This document shows positions 1 to 7,643 of a stretch of 64,000 nt of DNA, piece by piece. Positions within the stretch are counted from its first letter, which is position 1, and the number at the start of each line of letters is the position of its first letter. The translations under genes and the position numbers were made by a program. Source of the stretch: Bacillota bacterium (GTDB lineage Bacteria > Bacillota > Clostridia > Lachnospirales > Lachnospiraceae); NCBI GenBank assembly GCA_023436225.1, contig JAEZKA010000010.1:66908-130907 (forward strand), read 5' to 3'. The notes beneath the pieces were generated by a model. That model had not been told where the DNA came from, searched no databases, and saw only the letters and a list, made by a program, of their open reading frames with translations.

Positions 1-806
1 CTGACGGTGAGATGATGAAGCTCTAGAAGATTCTCATTAAAATCAGTAACCGGATGGTTAATGGACAGCTCCACTGGTCTTCCCACCATTAGTTCGGTTA
101 GTTCCTTAGCAGATGTCATGGAGGTGGTAACGGTCGCAACACTTTCTCCCTTACGAAGAATAGTTACACGATCACTAATTTCCAGTACCTCATTCAGTTT
201 ATGAGTAATGATGATGACCGCACACCCTTCCTCCTTCATTCTTCTAAGTATCTCAAAGAGTCTCTTCGTTTCCTGAGGAGTAAGCACTGCTGTAGGCTCA
301 TCTAAAATTAAAATATCCGCCTTACGGTAAAGCACTTTTAGAATTTCTACAGTCTGCTTCTCGCTTACGGACATCTGATACACCTTCTTATCCGGATCTA
401 TCGTAAGGCCGAAGCGCTTCGATATCTCACGGATCTTCTCGGATCTTTTCTTATGCAGAAATATACCCTTCTCAGTACCCCCGAGAATGATATTATCAGT
501 GGCTGATAATGCTTCAACCAATTTAAAATGCTGGTGAATCATGCCTACCCCGAGTTCTATAGAGTCTTCCGGTGAATTAATTGTAACGGTATGTCCATTG
601 ATCTTAATTGTACCGCTATCCGGTTTATAGATCCCCGAGAGCATGTTCATCAGCGTCGTTTTACCTGATCCGTTTTCGCCAAGCAGGGCGAGGATCTCGC
701 CCTGCTTAACGGATAGGTCTATGTTATTATTAGCCACAACCGACCCAAAGGTTTTCGTTATTTTACTTAGTTCGATTGCCATTGTTTCATTCTTATTATT
801 CTCCAC
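1..806 (-). CDS. ABC transporter ATP-binding protein, nucleoside/BMP type (3' end outside window)
   Basis: Energy-coupling ATPase, probably for the nucleoside importer whose binding lipoprotein is the next gene upstream. Reading the minus strand gives Walker A GENGSGKT, a Q-loop region (GMIHQHFKL), Walker B (ILILDEPTAVLT) and the H-loop (IIITHKL), in the order of a sugar/nucleoside importer ATPase of the YufO/RbsA kind. These are normally two fused ABC domains; only the first, and the start of the second (about 268 codons), lie in the window. The signature motif reads MSVSEKQ rather than LSGGQ or LSVGEQQ. Start is uncertain: GTG at 806 (GGTGG just upstream) or in-frame ATG at 782. It follows the lipoprotein gene by about 20 nt, so the two are surely one operon. 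Family call is firm; nucleoside specificity is inferred from the neighbours. Confidence 0.88.
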   Translation of the reverse strand, partial: MENNKNETMAIELSKITKTFGSVVANNNIDLSVKQGEILALLGENGSGKTTLMNMLSGIYKPDSGTIKINGHTVTINSPEDSIELGVGMIHQHFKLVEALSATDNIILGGTEKGIFLHKKRSEKIREISKRFGLTIDPDKKVYQMSVSEKQTVEILKVLYRKADILILDEPTAVLTPQETKRLFEILRRMKEEGCAVIIITHKLNEVLEISDRVTILRKGESVATVTTSMTSAKELTELMVGRPVELSINHPVTDFNENLLELHHLTV

Positions 807-826
807 AATGCCACCAGCCTAATGAT

Positions 827-1999
827 TTATTTTACTTCAACTGTCTTATAATACCAGTTCATAGCACCTGTAATATCTGAATCGGATAACGCTTCCCCTG
901 CTGCACATACTTGATTGCCCTGGTTATCGAATAACTCACCTTCGAAAATCTTATAGCCATCAAGAATTTTCTGTCTTGCTGTATCAATTGCTTCCTGAGT
1001 GCCTTCTGCACAGTTTGCGCTCAAAGGTGAAATATCAACAAGCCCATCATCCATACCACCGAAGTAATTCTCATTGGTCCAAGTACCTTCCATCACAGCC
1101 TTAGCTGCCTTTGTATAATATACACCCCAGTTCCAGATCGGAGCAGTCAAATGAGCATTCGGAGCGTCCTTCGTCATATCAGAATTGTAACCACAACCCC
1201 ATACTCCTCTGTTTTGTGCAGCCATCTGCGGAGCGGTTGTATCAGCGTGCTGAGCAATCACATCACAACCCATATCAAGTAATGCTTCTGCAGCCTGTCC
1301 CTCTAAGGTAGGATCAAACCAGGTATTGGTAACCTTAACATACACCTTGGCATCAGGATTTACTGACTCAATACCCATTGCAAATGCATTGATACCACCG
1401 GTAACCTCTGAATTATCAACACCCATTGCAGCTACGTAACCAATCATGTTGGACTGAGTTTTAAGACCAGCTGCAACACCAGCAAGATAACGAGCCTGAT
1501 AGATACGCCCAAAATAATTATTGAAGTTTGTTTCATTGCTCTTATAACCAGATCCATGGGAGAACACAACCTCCGGATACTCCGTTGCTAATTGCTCCAT
1601 TGTATCCATGTATCCCCAGCTGGTACCGAAGATAATATCTGCACCTTCTTCAATACATTCTTCGATTGCAGTTCTGATTGCTACCGCATCCGTATCATTA
1701 ACATTATTCTTACGGATAATCTGAGCATCAGTAAGTCCAAGATTCGCCTGCATTGCTACAATTCCCTGATCATGAGCAAAGGAATAGCCTGCTCCATCTG
1801 CGGGATCTCCAATATGAATTACACCTACTTTGAAATCTTCGATTGCAGCAGCCGGTTCCTGCTCCGGTGCCTCTGTTGCCTTCACGTCGGTAGCTGCTTT
1901 ATCGGTTGCAGACTTGTCTGTGTTCTCTTTTGTACCGCAAGCAGTTAAGGATAATATCATTGCTGCTACTACGATGATGGATAATAACTTCTTAAACAT
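827..1999 (-). CDS. BMP family (PnrA/Med-like) nucleoside-binding lipoprotein
   Basis: Predicted extracellular substrate-binding lipoprotein of an ABC importer. The 390-residue product has a lipoprotein signal peptide with lipobox LTAC and acylated Cys at residue 21, then a Thr/Ala/Glu-rich linker, then a BMP (basic membrane protein) periplasmic-binding fold with typical stretches VGVIHIGDPADGAGYSFAHD and GADIIFGTSWGYMD. Family members (PnrA, NupN) bind purine nucleosides. A strong AGGAGG precedes the ATG at 1999. It lies between xpt (74 nt upstream) and the ATPase (about 20 nt downstream), which supports purine uptake feeding salvage. The family is clear; the exact ligand is inferred. Confidence 0.92.
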   Translation of the reverse strand: MFKKLLSIIVVAAMILSLTACGTKENTDKSATDKAATDVKATEAPEQEPAAAIEDFKVGVIHIGDPADGAGYSFAHDQGIVAMQANLGLTDAQIIRKNNVNDTDAVAIRTAIEECIEEGADIIFGTSWGYMDTMEQLATEYPEVVFSHGSGYKSNETNFNNYFGRIYQARYLAGVAAGLKTQSNMIGYVAAMGVDNSEVTGGINAFAMGIESVNPDAKVYVKVTNTWFDPTLEGQAAEALLDMGCDVIAQHADTTAPQMAAQNRGVWGCGYNSDMTKDAPNAHLTAPIWNWGVYYTKAAKAVMEGTWTNENYFGGMDDGLVDISPLSANCAEGTQEAIDTARQKILDGYKIFEGELFDNQGNQVCAAGEALSDSDITGAMNWYYKTVEVK

Positions 2000-2073
2000 T
2001 TTTCTCTCCTCCTGTAATATTAAGCTTCTTGTCTAATGTTTCTTCTTTATAGTAACCGGAGTTGCAGCTCCGA

Positions 2074-2649
2074 TTAATCACGAAAAATAATTCCTGTATT
2101 CTCATCCATCGCTTCGATAATCGCTAACGACTCTACTCTGACCCCGCTGTCACGAACCAGCTTACCGCCTTCCTGGAAGCCCTTCTCAATCACAATACCA
2201 GCTCCAACCAGTGTCGCACCGGCATCCTTAATCAGATTAATCAGTCCGATTAAAGCAGCTCCATTTGCCAGGAAATCATCAATAATAAGTATCTTATCTT
2301 CCGGCTTTAGGAAATCCTTCGATACGATGATGTCATATACACGTCCATGAGTAAAGGATTCTACTTTACTTGTGTATACATCTCCTGCAATATTCTTAGT
2401 TTGATTCTTCTTGGCAAATACAACGGGAACATTAAAATACTGCGCTGCAATGCAAGCAATCCCAATACCCGAGGCTTCAATGGTTAGAATTTTAGTAACT
2501 GTCTGATCCTCAAATCTTCGCTTGAATTCCTTACCGATCTCTCCAAATAATTGGATGTCTAATTGATGATTTAAGAAGCTGTCCACTTTCAGCACATTGC
2601 CGGAACGAACCTTTCCATCCTTTAAAATTCTCTCTTTTAATAATTGCAT
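2074..2649 (-). CDS. xpt: Xanthine phosphoribosyltransferase
   Basis: Converts xanthine and PRPP to XMP in cytosolic purine salvage. The 191-residue protein has the usual Xpt length and start (MQLLKERILKDGKVRSG) and the PRPP-binding loop LIIDDFLANGAAL, followed by GAGIVIEKGFQEGG. It is the first gene of a probable operon with the BMP lipoprotein and ABC ATPase genes, which ties uptake to salvage. Many Firmicute xpt genes sit behind a guanine riboswitch, but I could not find the conserved core in the upstream 470 nt. That leader instead carries a 30-bp tandem repeat. Identification is by sequence pattern and is strong. Confidence 0.93.
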   Translation of the reverse strand: MQLLKERILKDGKVRSGNVLKVDSFLNHQLDIQLFGEIGKEFKRRFEDQTVTKILTIEASGIGIACIAAQYFNVPVVFAKKNQTKNIAGDVYTSKVESFTHGRVYDIIVSKDFLKPEDKILIIDDFLANGAALIGLINLIKDAGATLVGAGIVIEKGFQEGGKLVRDSGVRVESLAIIEAMDENTGIIFRD

Positions 2650-3123
2650 TTGATTACCCCTTCATATTTTCCCTTTGTGATGGTTTGTGCTAAGTGTGTC
2701 CACTGCACTTTGAGGACCGCAGGCACAAGCACACATTTTGGCATCTTTGATGTAGCGCTAAACTTATTTGGTATCTTTAATGCAGCGCTAAACTTGCTTG
2801 TCTTATTAATCTTATCTTATCTTGTCTTTCGACTTTTTTCAATTTAGTATAATTAATGAGTAGCATTACTATTATTAATAAAACCCCAATATATGGATAT
2901 CGCCCCATGATTATTCATATATCTTGTACTACCCTACCTCTCTCCTACTTGTCAAGATGGCTGCCAATCGTCATGCTGAGCATTACTATAATTAACTCAA
3001 ACTTTACAGACTTTTAGCAAATATCCTCTTGTACTGGAGTGCGTATATGATATGCTTTTTAATATAGTATTCACAGATAAGACTGTAGCTTCAAAACCCT
3101 AAGTGTACTAATGAGGTAGCCCT
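2650..3123. other. Long xpt upstream region
   Basis: About 470 nt with no convincing gene. The xpt-proximal part (2737-2796) contains two 30-bp tandem units. I looked for, and did not find, the purine riboswitch core on the minus strand. A TATACT hexamer near 2849 on the minus strand might be a -10, but no good -35 accompanies it. Confidence 0.5.
2737..2796. repeat. 30-bp imperfect tandem duplication in the xpt leader
   Basis: Two adjacent units, 2737-2766 and 2767-2796, match at 26 of 30 positions; each holds the palindrome AGCGCT. They lie about 90-150 nt upstream of the xpt start and would be part of its 5' leader if transcription starts upstream. Confidence 0.85.
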
Positions 3124-3455
3124 ATGAAAAAAACGTTAAACGAATTTTATACATTAACAAAACCAGAACAGCATAAGCGTCTGATAGAGATTGCGGTAGT
3201 TTTCTTAAAACTCGGAACGATAGCCTTTGGAGGCCCTGCAGCTCATGTTTCTCATACACGGAAGCTGGGGAGGCCTCCTGGGGTTTGATGGCTGTCGTAA
3301 GTTGGAGGCTGGCTGTCTCAGCAGTGATTGATCTTCCTACCGCATTGCTTACTGTTATTTCCATATTTCTTGTCTTCCGCTATAAGATGAATTCTGCATG
3401 GCTCGTCCTCGGAGGAGGTATTGCCGGCCATCTGATTACTACCCTATTGCACTAA
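3124..3455 (+). pseudogene. chrA: Chromate transporter (ChrA family) remnant with internal deletion
   Basis: The first 54 codons (3124-3285) give a ChrA amino terminus, including VFLKLGTIAFGGPAAHV, and end at TGA 3286-3288. A second frame from about 3288 to TAA 3453 encodes a ChrA carboxyl terminus (SAVIDLPTALLTVISIFLVF and GGGIAGHLITTLLH). The frames differ by 2 nt. About 330 bp remain where an intact gene would be about 1.1-1.2 kb, so the central membrane core has been lost and the ends are out of frame. It cannot make a working transporter. Assignment rests on recognising the family's conserved FGGPAAH motif and terminal helix. Confidence 0.75.
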
Positions 3456-3468
3456 AGTAATTAAAGTT

Positions 3469-3530
3469 CCTACAGAAAATGACGAACAAAGTATCAGCTA
3501 GCTGACACCTTGTTCGTCATTTTCTGTAGG
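3469..3530. terminator. 62-bp near-perfect palindrome, probable bidirectional terminator
   Basis: The left arm CCTACAGAAAATGACGAACAA is matched by its reverse complement at 3510-3530, and the centre (CAGCTAGCTG) is also palindromic. The arms are A/T-rich rather than followed by a clean U-run. It sits between the chrA remnant (plus) and murI (minus), so it could stop transcription from both sides. Confidence 0.65.
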
Positions 3531-3605
3531 TTTATATACTTATATATATGCAAGTAATTATTCGTCATGAATAAAAGACTCAACTTCAGTTTATCCTGCT
3601 TGTAA

Positions 3606-4385
3606 TTAATATTTCAGCATCTTGTCCAAACGTTCATGAAGATACGCCAAACGCTCCAGCTCTTCTTCCCGATATACCGGTCTGCCTGACATATAATATT
3701 CTACATATCCATGATTATTCTCCAGCTGTTTTTTCTCGGCCAGTATCTTCTTCAGGTAATTAACCGTCCCTACACTTCCATCGATAAAAGCCACTTCCTT
3801 CGGGAAGATTTTACGATAGGTATCCTTAAAGTAATTAAAATGGGTACATCCAAGAATCAAAGCCGAGTAATTCTCCAGCTTATAGTCGCTCATTTCATTC
3901 CTCAGATAACGCTCTACCTCTTCTCCTTCAAACAGACCAGACTCTGCAAATCTGACCAGACCTGGCAATGCCAGGAGATCAACACGGTGATCATCATCCA
4001 CCTGCTTGATCAGATTACGAAGCTTCTCTTCCCTGACTGTAAGTGGGGTTGCAATCACCATCACTCGCTTTCCATTACTGCATGCAACGGCTGGCTTAAC
4101 AGCCGGCTCCATCCCAAGTATAGGAAGTGTATATTTACTTCGAACATAATCAATTGCAGTACTGGTTGCGGTATTGCATGCGATAACAACAGCCTTAACA
4201 CCTTTTCCTACCAGAAAATCCACAGCTTGATCGACAAAGCCGATGATTTCATCTCTCCTCTTTGTACCATAAGGCACATTATCCGTATCTGCATAATAGA
4301 TATAATCTTCCTTCGGCAAGGTGAGTAAAGCCTGATGTAGAACGGTCAGTCCACCGATACCAGAATCAAAAATTCCTATTTTCAT
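3606..4385 (-). CDS. murI: Glutamate racemase
   Basis: Interconverts L- and D-glutamate for peptidoglycan synthesis in the cytosol. The product has the MurI landmarks in order: amino-terminal FDSGIGGLTVL, catalytic Cys in VIACNTATS, and second catalytic Cys in LGCTHF. I place the start at ATG 4385 (MKIGIFDSG) because GGAAGGAAGTAGG lies just upstream; a 15-codon longer in-frame extension has no ribosome binding site. This gives 259 residues, normal for the family. It is transcribed alone. Confidence 0.95.
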   Translation of the reverse strand: MKIGIFDSGIGGLTVLHQALLTLPKEDYIYYADTDNVPYGTKRRDEIIGFVDQAVDFLVGKGVKAVVIACNTATSTAIDYVRSKYTLPILGMEPAVKPAVACSNGKRVMVIATPLTVREEKLRNLIKQVDDDHRVDLLALPGLVRFAESGLFEGEEVERYLRNEMSDYKLENYSALILGCTHFNYFKDTYRKIFPKEVAFIDGSVGTVNYLKKILAEKKQLENNHGYVEYYMSGRPVYREEELERLAYLHERLDKMLKY

Positions 4386-4654
4386 TATTCCTACTTCCTT
4401 CCAGATTAATGTGAATGAGAAGCAATTCACATAGGAAGAAGCTTTGAAGCCTGCTCATTAGAGTAAACTCCTTGTTCTTCCGGGTTTTGCGTTGTACCGA
4501 AGCTGCTTAATTGGTGTGTTAGTGTTTTGTGCTACTGCCAAATGTACAATTCGGTTGCAACAGCTCATATTTTATATTAGTACAAAACCACTAAAATACA
4601 AGTGTTTTTTCAATGATTTTTAAAACCCAGAACGTCAAGTTACCCGTTCTATAA

Positions 4655-7162
4655 TCAGGATAACTGTTTCTTGATTAATACAAGTCGGATTTCATGCGGT
4701 TTTAGCTCAGCATAATAATTCAGGTAATTATTGTTTACCATAACCATTGATTTTGTGATCAGGGGCATGGACCGTCCCTTCAGTACATCAATTTCTTCCT
4801 CGTTCGTAAGTGGCATAGCACCCATCCTTACCCATTCATCAAAGGCACTGCCATGCTCTCGGTTCACGATATGTTCCGTAAAAATGTATTTTCCATTCCT
4901 CGCATTTGTAATAGAGAATTCAAAATCACAGGGCTGTGCATCAACAAACGCATTGTATCTTTCTAAAAAGGTCACATTAAACAAAACTCCTTGGCAGTAT
5001 AGCGGTGAAATATGTATGTAGTTATAGAGTAGAATTGCATAATCACCCTTTTGATTTGTTGTAATAAAATAGCCTTTACCGCTGTCAATCAGTGTATCCA
5101 TCAGCTTGTTCAGAAATACAAAGGCAAAATAAGCCGGTTTCTTAATACCGTGATAAGCAAACAATCCCATCTCACCGTGAAACAGTTCATTATCATAAGG
5201 AAGCTCCTCCAGGGTATCGGATAGGCACCAGTTACCAAAGCTGTTCACCTCATCATAATTCTCCAGAATATTTTTCACAATATATGCCGAACGATAACAG
5301 GTATCATTGAGCCAGTCTCTATGGGATGCAGAGGATGCCCACTCTGTTATATAAATAGGAAGCTTTGGTAAATCAACCAGGTTCTCTTTGATAGTTGACA
5401 GCATATCTGCCATATAATCGGGATTCTCCGATAAAATCATTTTATCACTTTCATTATACTTAGCGTTAATTCCGCCAAAGGTCATCATCTCGGACAGAGA
5501 GGAGGTCTTAACAGGATAACAGTGTATATTATAGAAATCAGGGGGACAATTCGTCTCTATGCATCGTTTCACAAAGTCATAGTATTCGCTGATCTTAAAA
5601 TCAAAGGATCCATAGGAGGGGGTGCCAACACGAAGCTGCTGGTCGCAGCTCTTAATGCATCGATAGGTAATTCGATATAAATCAAATGCAACCTCATTGT
5701 TCTCAAAGGAGAAGATATAGGAGGGAAAAGGAACATTCCAGAAGGTGAACAGCCAGGTTCGTACCTCTTCCAGTCCATAACGATCTATTATATGCTTTGT
5801 AAGCTCCTTGATCAAAAACTCCCAATGCGAGATATTATTTGGCTCACTTAATATCGAAGGATTATAAAATATTGTCTTATCCGGATCTTTAGCAAGTAGT
5901 CTTGGCATAAACGATAATTGGATCAGCGGCTTTAGCTTGATTGACATCAAGAAATCCAATAATTCATCTATATAATGAAAGGTCAGATACGGTTGTCCTA
6001 ACCGATCTTCATTATAAAGCATCATCGTATCATCAAGAAGTCCATGAAATTTGACGTATTGGAAACCTACCTCCTTTTGAAGCTGTATTAATTCCTTTTG
6101 TACCTGTCCCATAAGAAACTCTTTTGCACGTCCTACTCCGGTAAAGGTCTTGAAAGAATGAACCAGATTCTTCTTATACTCATCTGCTCTTACTTCAATC
6201 ATCCTACAAGGCACATTACGAATTAAGCTGCTGGTCTTCTTCGTGCCCTTCGGCTCTAAATATTCTCCCAGCTTATTAAGATAATCCAGCTGTTCCATCA
6301 CAAGATATCCCTTATAATATTGTGGACTAAGTATATTCATCTTTCGTTCGATTGCTTCCTGCTTTCTCTCCTTACGATAATCCTTTGGCAGCATTCCGTA
6401 TTTCTTCTTAAAGCAATCCACAAAATATCTGCAGTTAGCAAAGCCGTTATTAGCAGCTATCTGCTCCATCGTGAGATTCATTGTAATCAAGTCATTCACT
6501 GCATGGTTCATTCGTATCCCGGTCAAATAGTTGAAAAAGCTTACCCCCATATTAATTTTAAAAAAGTGAGAGAAATAAGAAGGAGACAGAAATTCCTTCT
6601 CTGCAATCTGCTCCAGAGTAATATTCTCCATATAATTCGTATTCAGATACTGAATGATGGCTCGTAGTCTCTGAAGATGCTTTGAATTTTGATTCAGCTG
6701 GTTCTGTTCGAAGCTCCTAAAGTTCTTAAGCAACTCTAGCACAATCTGATAAGCAAGAGATATGGTAAGTAATTCATTATGCTCCGTATCATTATAATTA
6801 ACGTAGATTAGCTGTGCGATAATCCTTTTTAACTCTGTGTATTTGGAGGTGTTATGGTAAATCGTGGAATTACAATGAAAGAAAGAGAATTCATCCAGCC
6901 ATTTTTTAAAAAAGCTGTAATTAATTTGGAGCACAACCGTAACATTATCCTTACTCACAATCTCATGTACCTGGTTGCTATTGATTAGGATAATATCATC
7001 CTCCGATAAATGAAAGGTCTCGGACTCTACGAAAAATGTCAGGTCTCCGCTCAAAACTAAAAATATCTCTATTCTATTGTGCCAATGCTTTGGTTCTTCC
7101 GAAAGATTATGAAGCCCTATGATTATCGGCATATCCTCAGTAAATTCCATATTTTCCCTCAT
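4655..7162 (-). CDS. AraC-family regulator fused to a GH39-like domain (acid/base Glu replaced)
   Basis: An 835-residue fusion. Residues 1-100 form a cupin-like AraC sensor region, residues about 165-265 a two-helix-turn-helix AraC DNA-binding domain (LEQIAEKEFLSPSYFSHFFK; FANCRYFVDCFKKKYGMLPKDYR), and residues about 285-835 a GH39 (beta-xylosidase-like) domain. The GH39 nucleophile site is kept (YITEWASS, Glu607), but the acid/base site, normally WNEP, reads WNVP (Val477). Hydrolysis is therefore probably lost and the domain may bind sugar as a sensor. ATG 7162 is preceded by GGGGAGG. It is divergent to the oligosaccharide/peptide-type importer at 7644, its likely target. The fusion and the substitution are seen directly; the sensing role is inferred. 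Confidence 0.88.
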   Translation of the reverse strand: MRENMEFTEDMPIIIGLHNLSEEPKHWHNRIEIFLVLSGDLTFFVESETFHLSEDDIILINSNQVHEIVSKDNVTVVLQINYSFFKKWLDEFSFFHCNSTIYHNTSKYTELKRIIAQLIYVNYNDTEHNELLTISLAYQIVLELLKNFRSFEQNQLNQNSKHLQRLRAIIQYLNTNYMENITLEQIAEKEFLSPSYFSHFFKINMGVSFFNYLTGIRMNHAVNDLITMNLTMEQIAANNGFANCRYFVDCFKKKYGMLPKDYRKERKQEAIERKMNILSPQYYKGYLVMEQLDYLNKLGEYLEPKGTKKTSSLIRNVPCRMIEVRADEYKKNLVHSFKTFTGVGRAKEFLMGQVQKELIQLQKEVGFQYVKFHGLLDDTMMLYNEDRLGQPYLTFHYIDELLDFLMSIKLKPLIQLSFMPRLLAKDPDKTIFYNPSILSEPNNISHWEFLIKELTKHIIDRYGLEEVRTWLFTFWNVPFPSYIFSFENNEVAFDLYRITYRCIKSCDQQLRVGTPSYGSFDFKISEYYDFVKRCIETNCPPDFYNIHCYPVKTSSLSEMMTFGGINAKYNESDKMILSENPDYMADMLSTIKENLVDLPKLPIYITEWASSASHRDWLNDTCYRSAYIVKNILENYDEVNSFGNWCLSDTLEELPYDNELFHGEMGLFAYHGIKKPAYFAFVFLNKLMDTLIDSGKGYFITTNQKGDYAILLYNYIHISPLYCQGVLFNVTFLERYNAFVDAQPCDFEFSITNARNGKYIFTEHIVNREHGSAFDEWVRMGAMPLTNEEEIDVLKGRSMPLITKSMVMVNNNYLNYYAELKPHEIRLVLIKKQLS

Positions 7163-7643
7163 TAGTAAAACCTCCCCTGTAGAAACTCAATGTTTTTTTT
7201 TAGATACTCTTAAGCTTTTACTAGTACTATTTATAAATAAATTGGAATGTCTTTCAAAAAATATCAAAAATCTGCTGAATCTTTCGATTAGTGACTTAAC
7301 TATATCACATATTACAAATAACTACAACCAAATTATGTGTATATTATGACATAAAAACTATAGAAAAGCATGGTTAATTTCCAAGTGGCATGTTAAAATG
7401 TAACAATAATAATGTCATTTCAGGGGAGTTAATAGTGGTTTTTGATAAAAACGATCAACCACAATTAAGACAATTATTTTACACTATATTTCATCCAAGA
7501 TTTAAACATAGTAAGTGGGTATGCACGACAGCAATAACGAAAGGTGGGGGTGCCGCCAATCTTTTGTGCATCACATAAATTTTACTATGTTTATATAAAA
7601 AGGTAAAGGTTAGGCACAAACCTTAATCTAAAGGAGGGTAAAT
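7163..7643. other. Divergent intergenic region between AraC-GH39 and the importer
   Basis: 480 bp of AT-rich sequence containing the start regions of both divergent transcription units. No promoter pair could be assigned confidently. A hairpin at 7521-7571 (outer ATGCA/TGCAT, inner AAAGGTGG/CCGCC...CTTT) precedes the importer gene. A 62-codon open frame at 7390-7578 has no ribosome binding site or recognisable product, and I do not call it a gene. Confidence 0.5.
7521..7571 (+). other. Leader hairpin upstream of the binding-protein gene
   Basis: ATGCA (7521) pairs with TGCAT (to 7571), and inside it AAAGGTGG pairs with CCGCC..CTTT around a GGGTG loop. The local GC is much higher than the flanks. 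It lies 72 nt upstream of the binding-protein start and resembles no riboswitch core I know. Confidence 0.4.

Noticed and set aside
2644..2847. Hydrophobic 67-residue frame on the plus strand with NLFGIFNAALNL repeats
   Set aside because: It arises from the 30-bp tandem repeat in the xpt leader and overlaps the xpt start antisense; no ribosome binding site.
2650..3120. Guanine/xanthine riboswitch upstream of xpt
   Set aside because: I read both strands for the purine-riboswitch core (TATA...TTTCTACC...) and saw no match; a covariance search would settle it.
3122..3364. 80-residue frame on the minus strand
   Set aside because: It is the complement of the chrA remnant, whose plus-strand frames show real family motifs.
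7390..7578. 62-codon open frame on the plus strand before the importer
   Set aside because: No ribosome binding site, no recognisable sequence, and it lies in a divergent promoter region.
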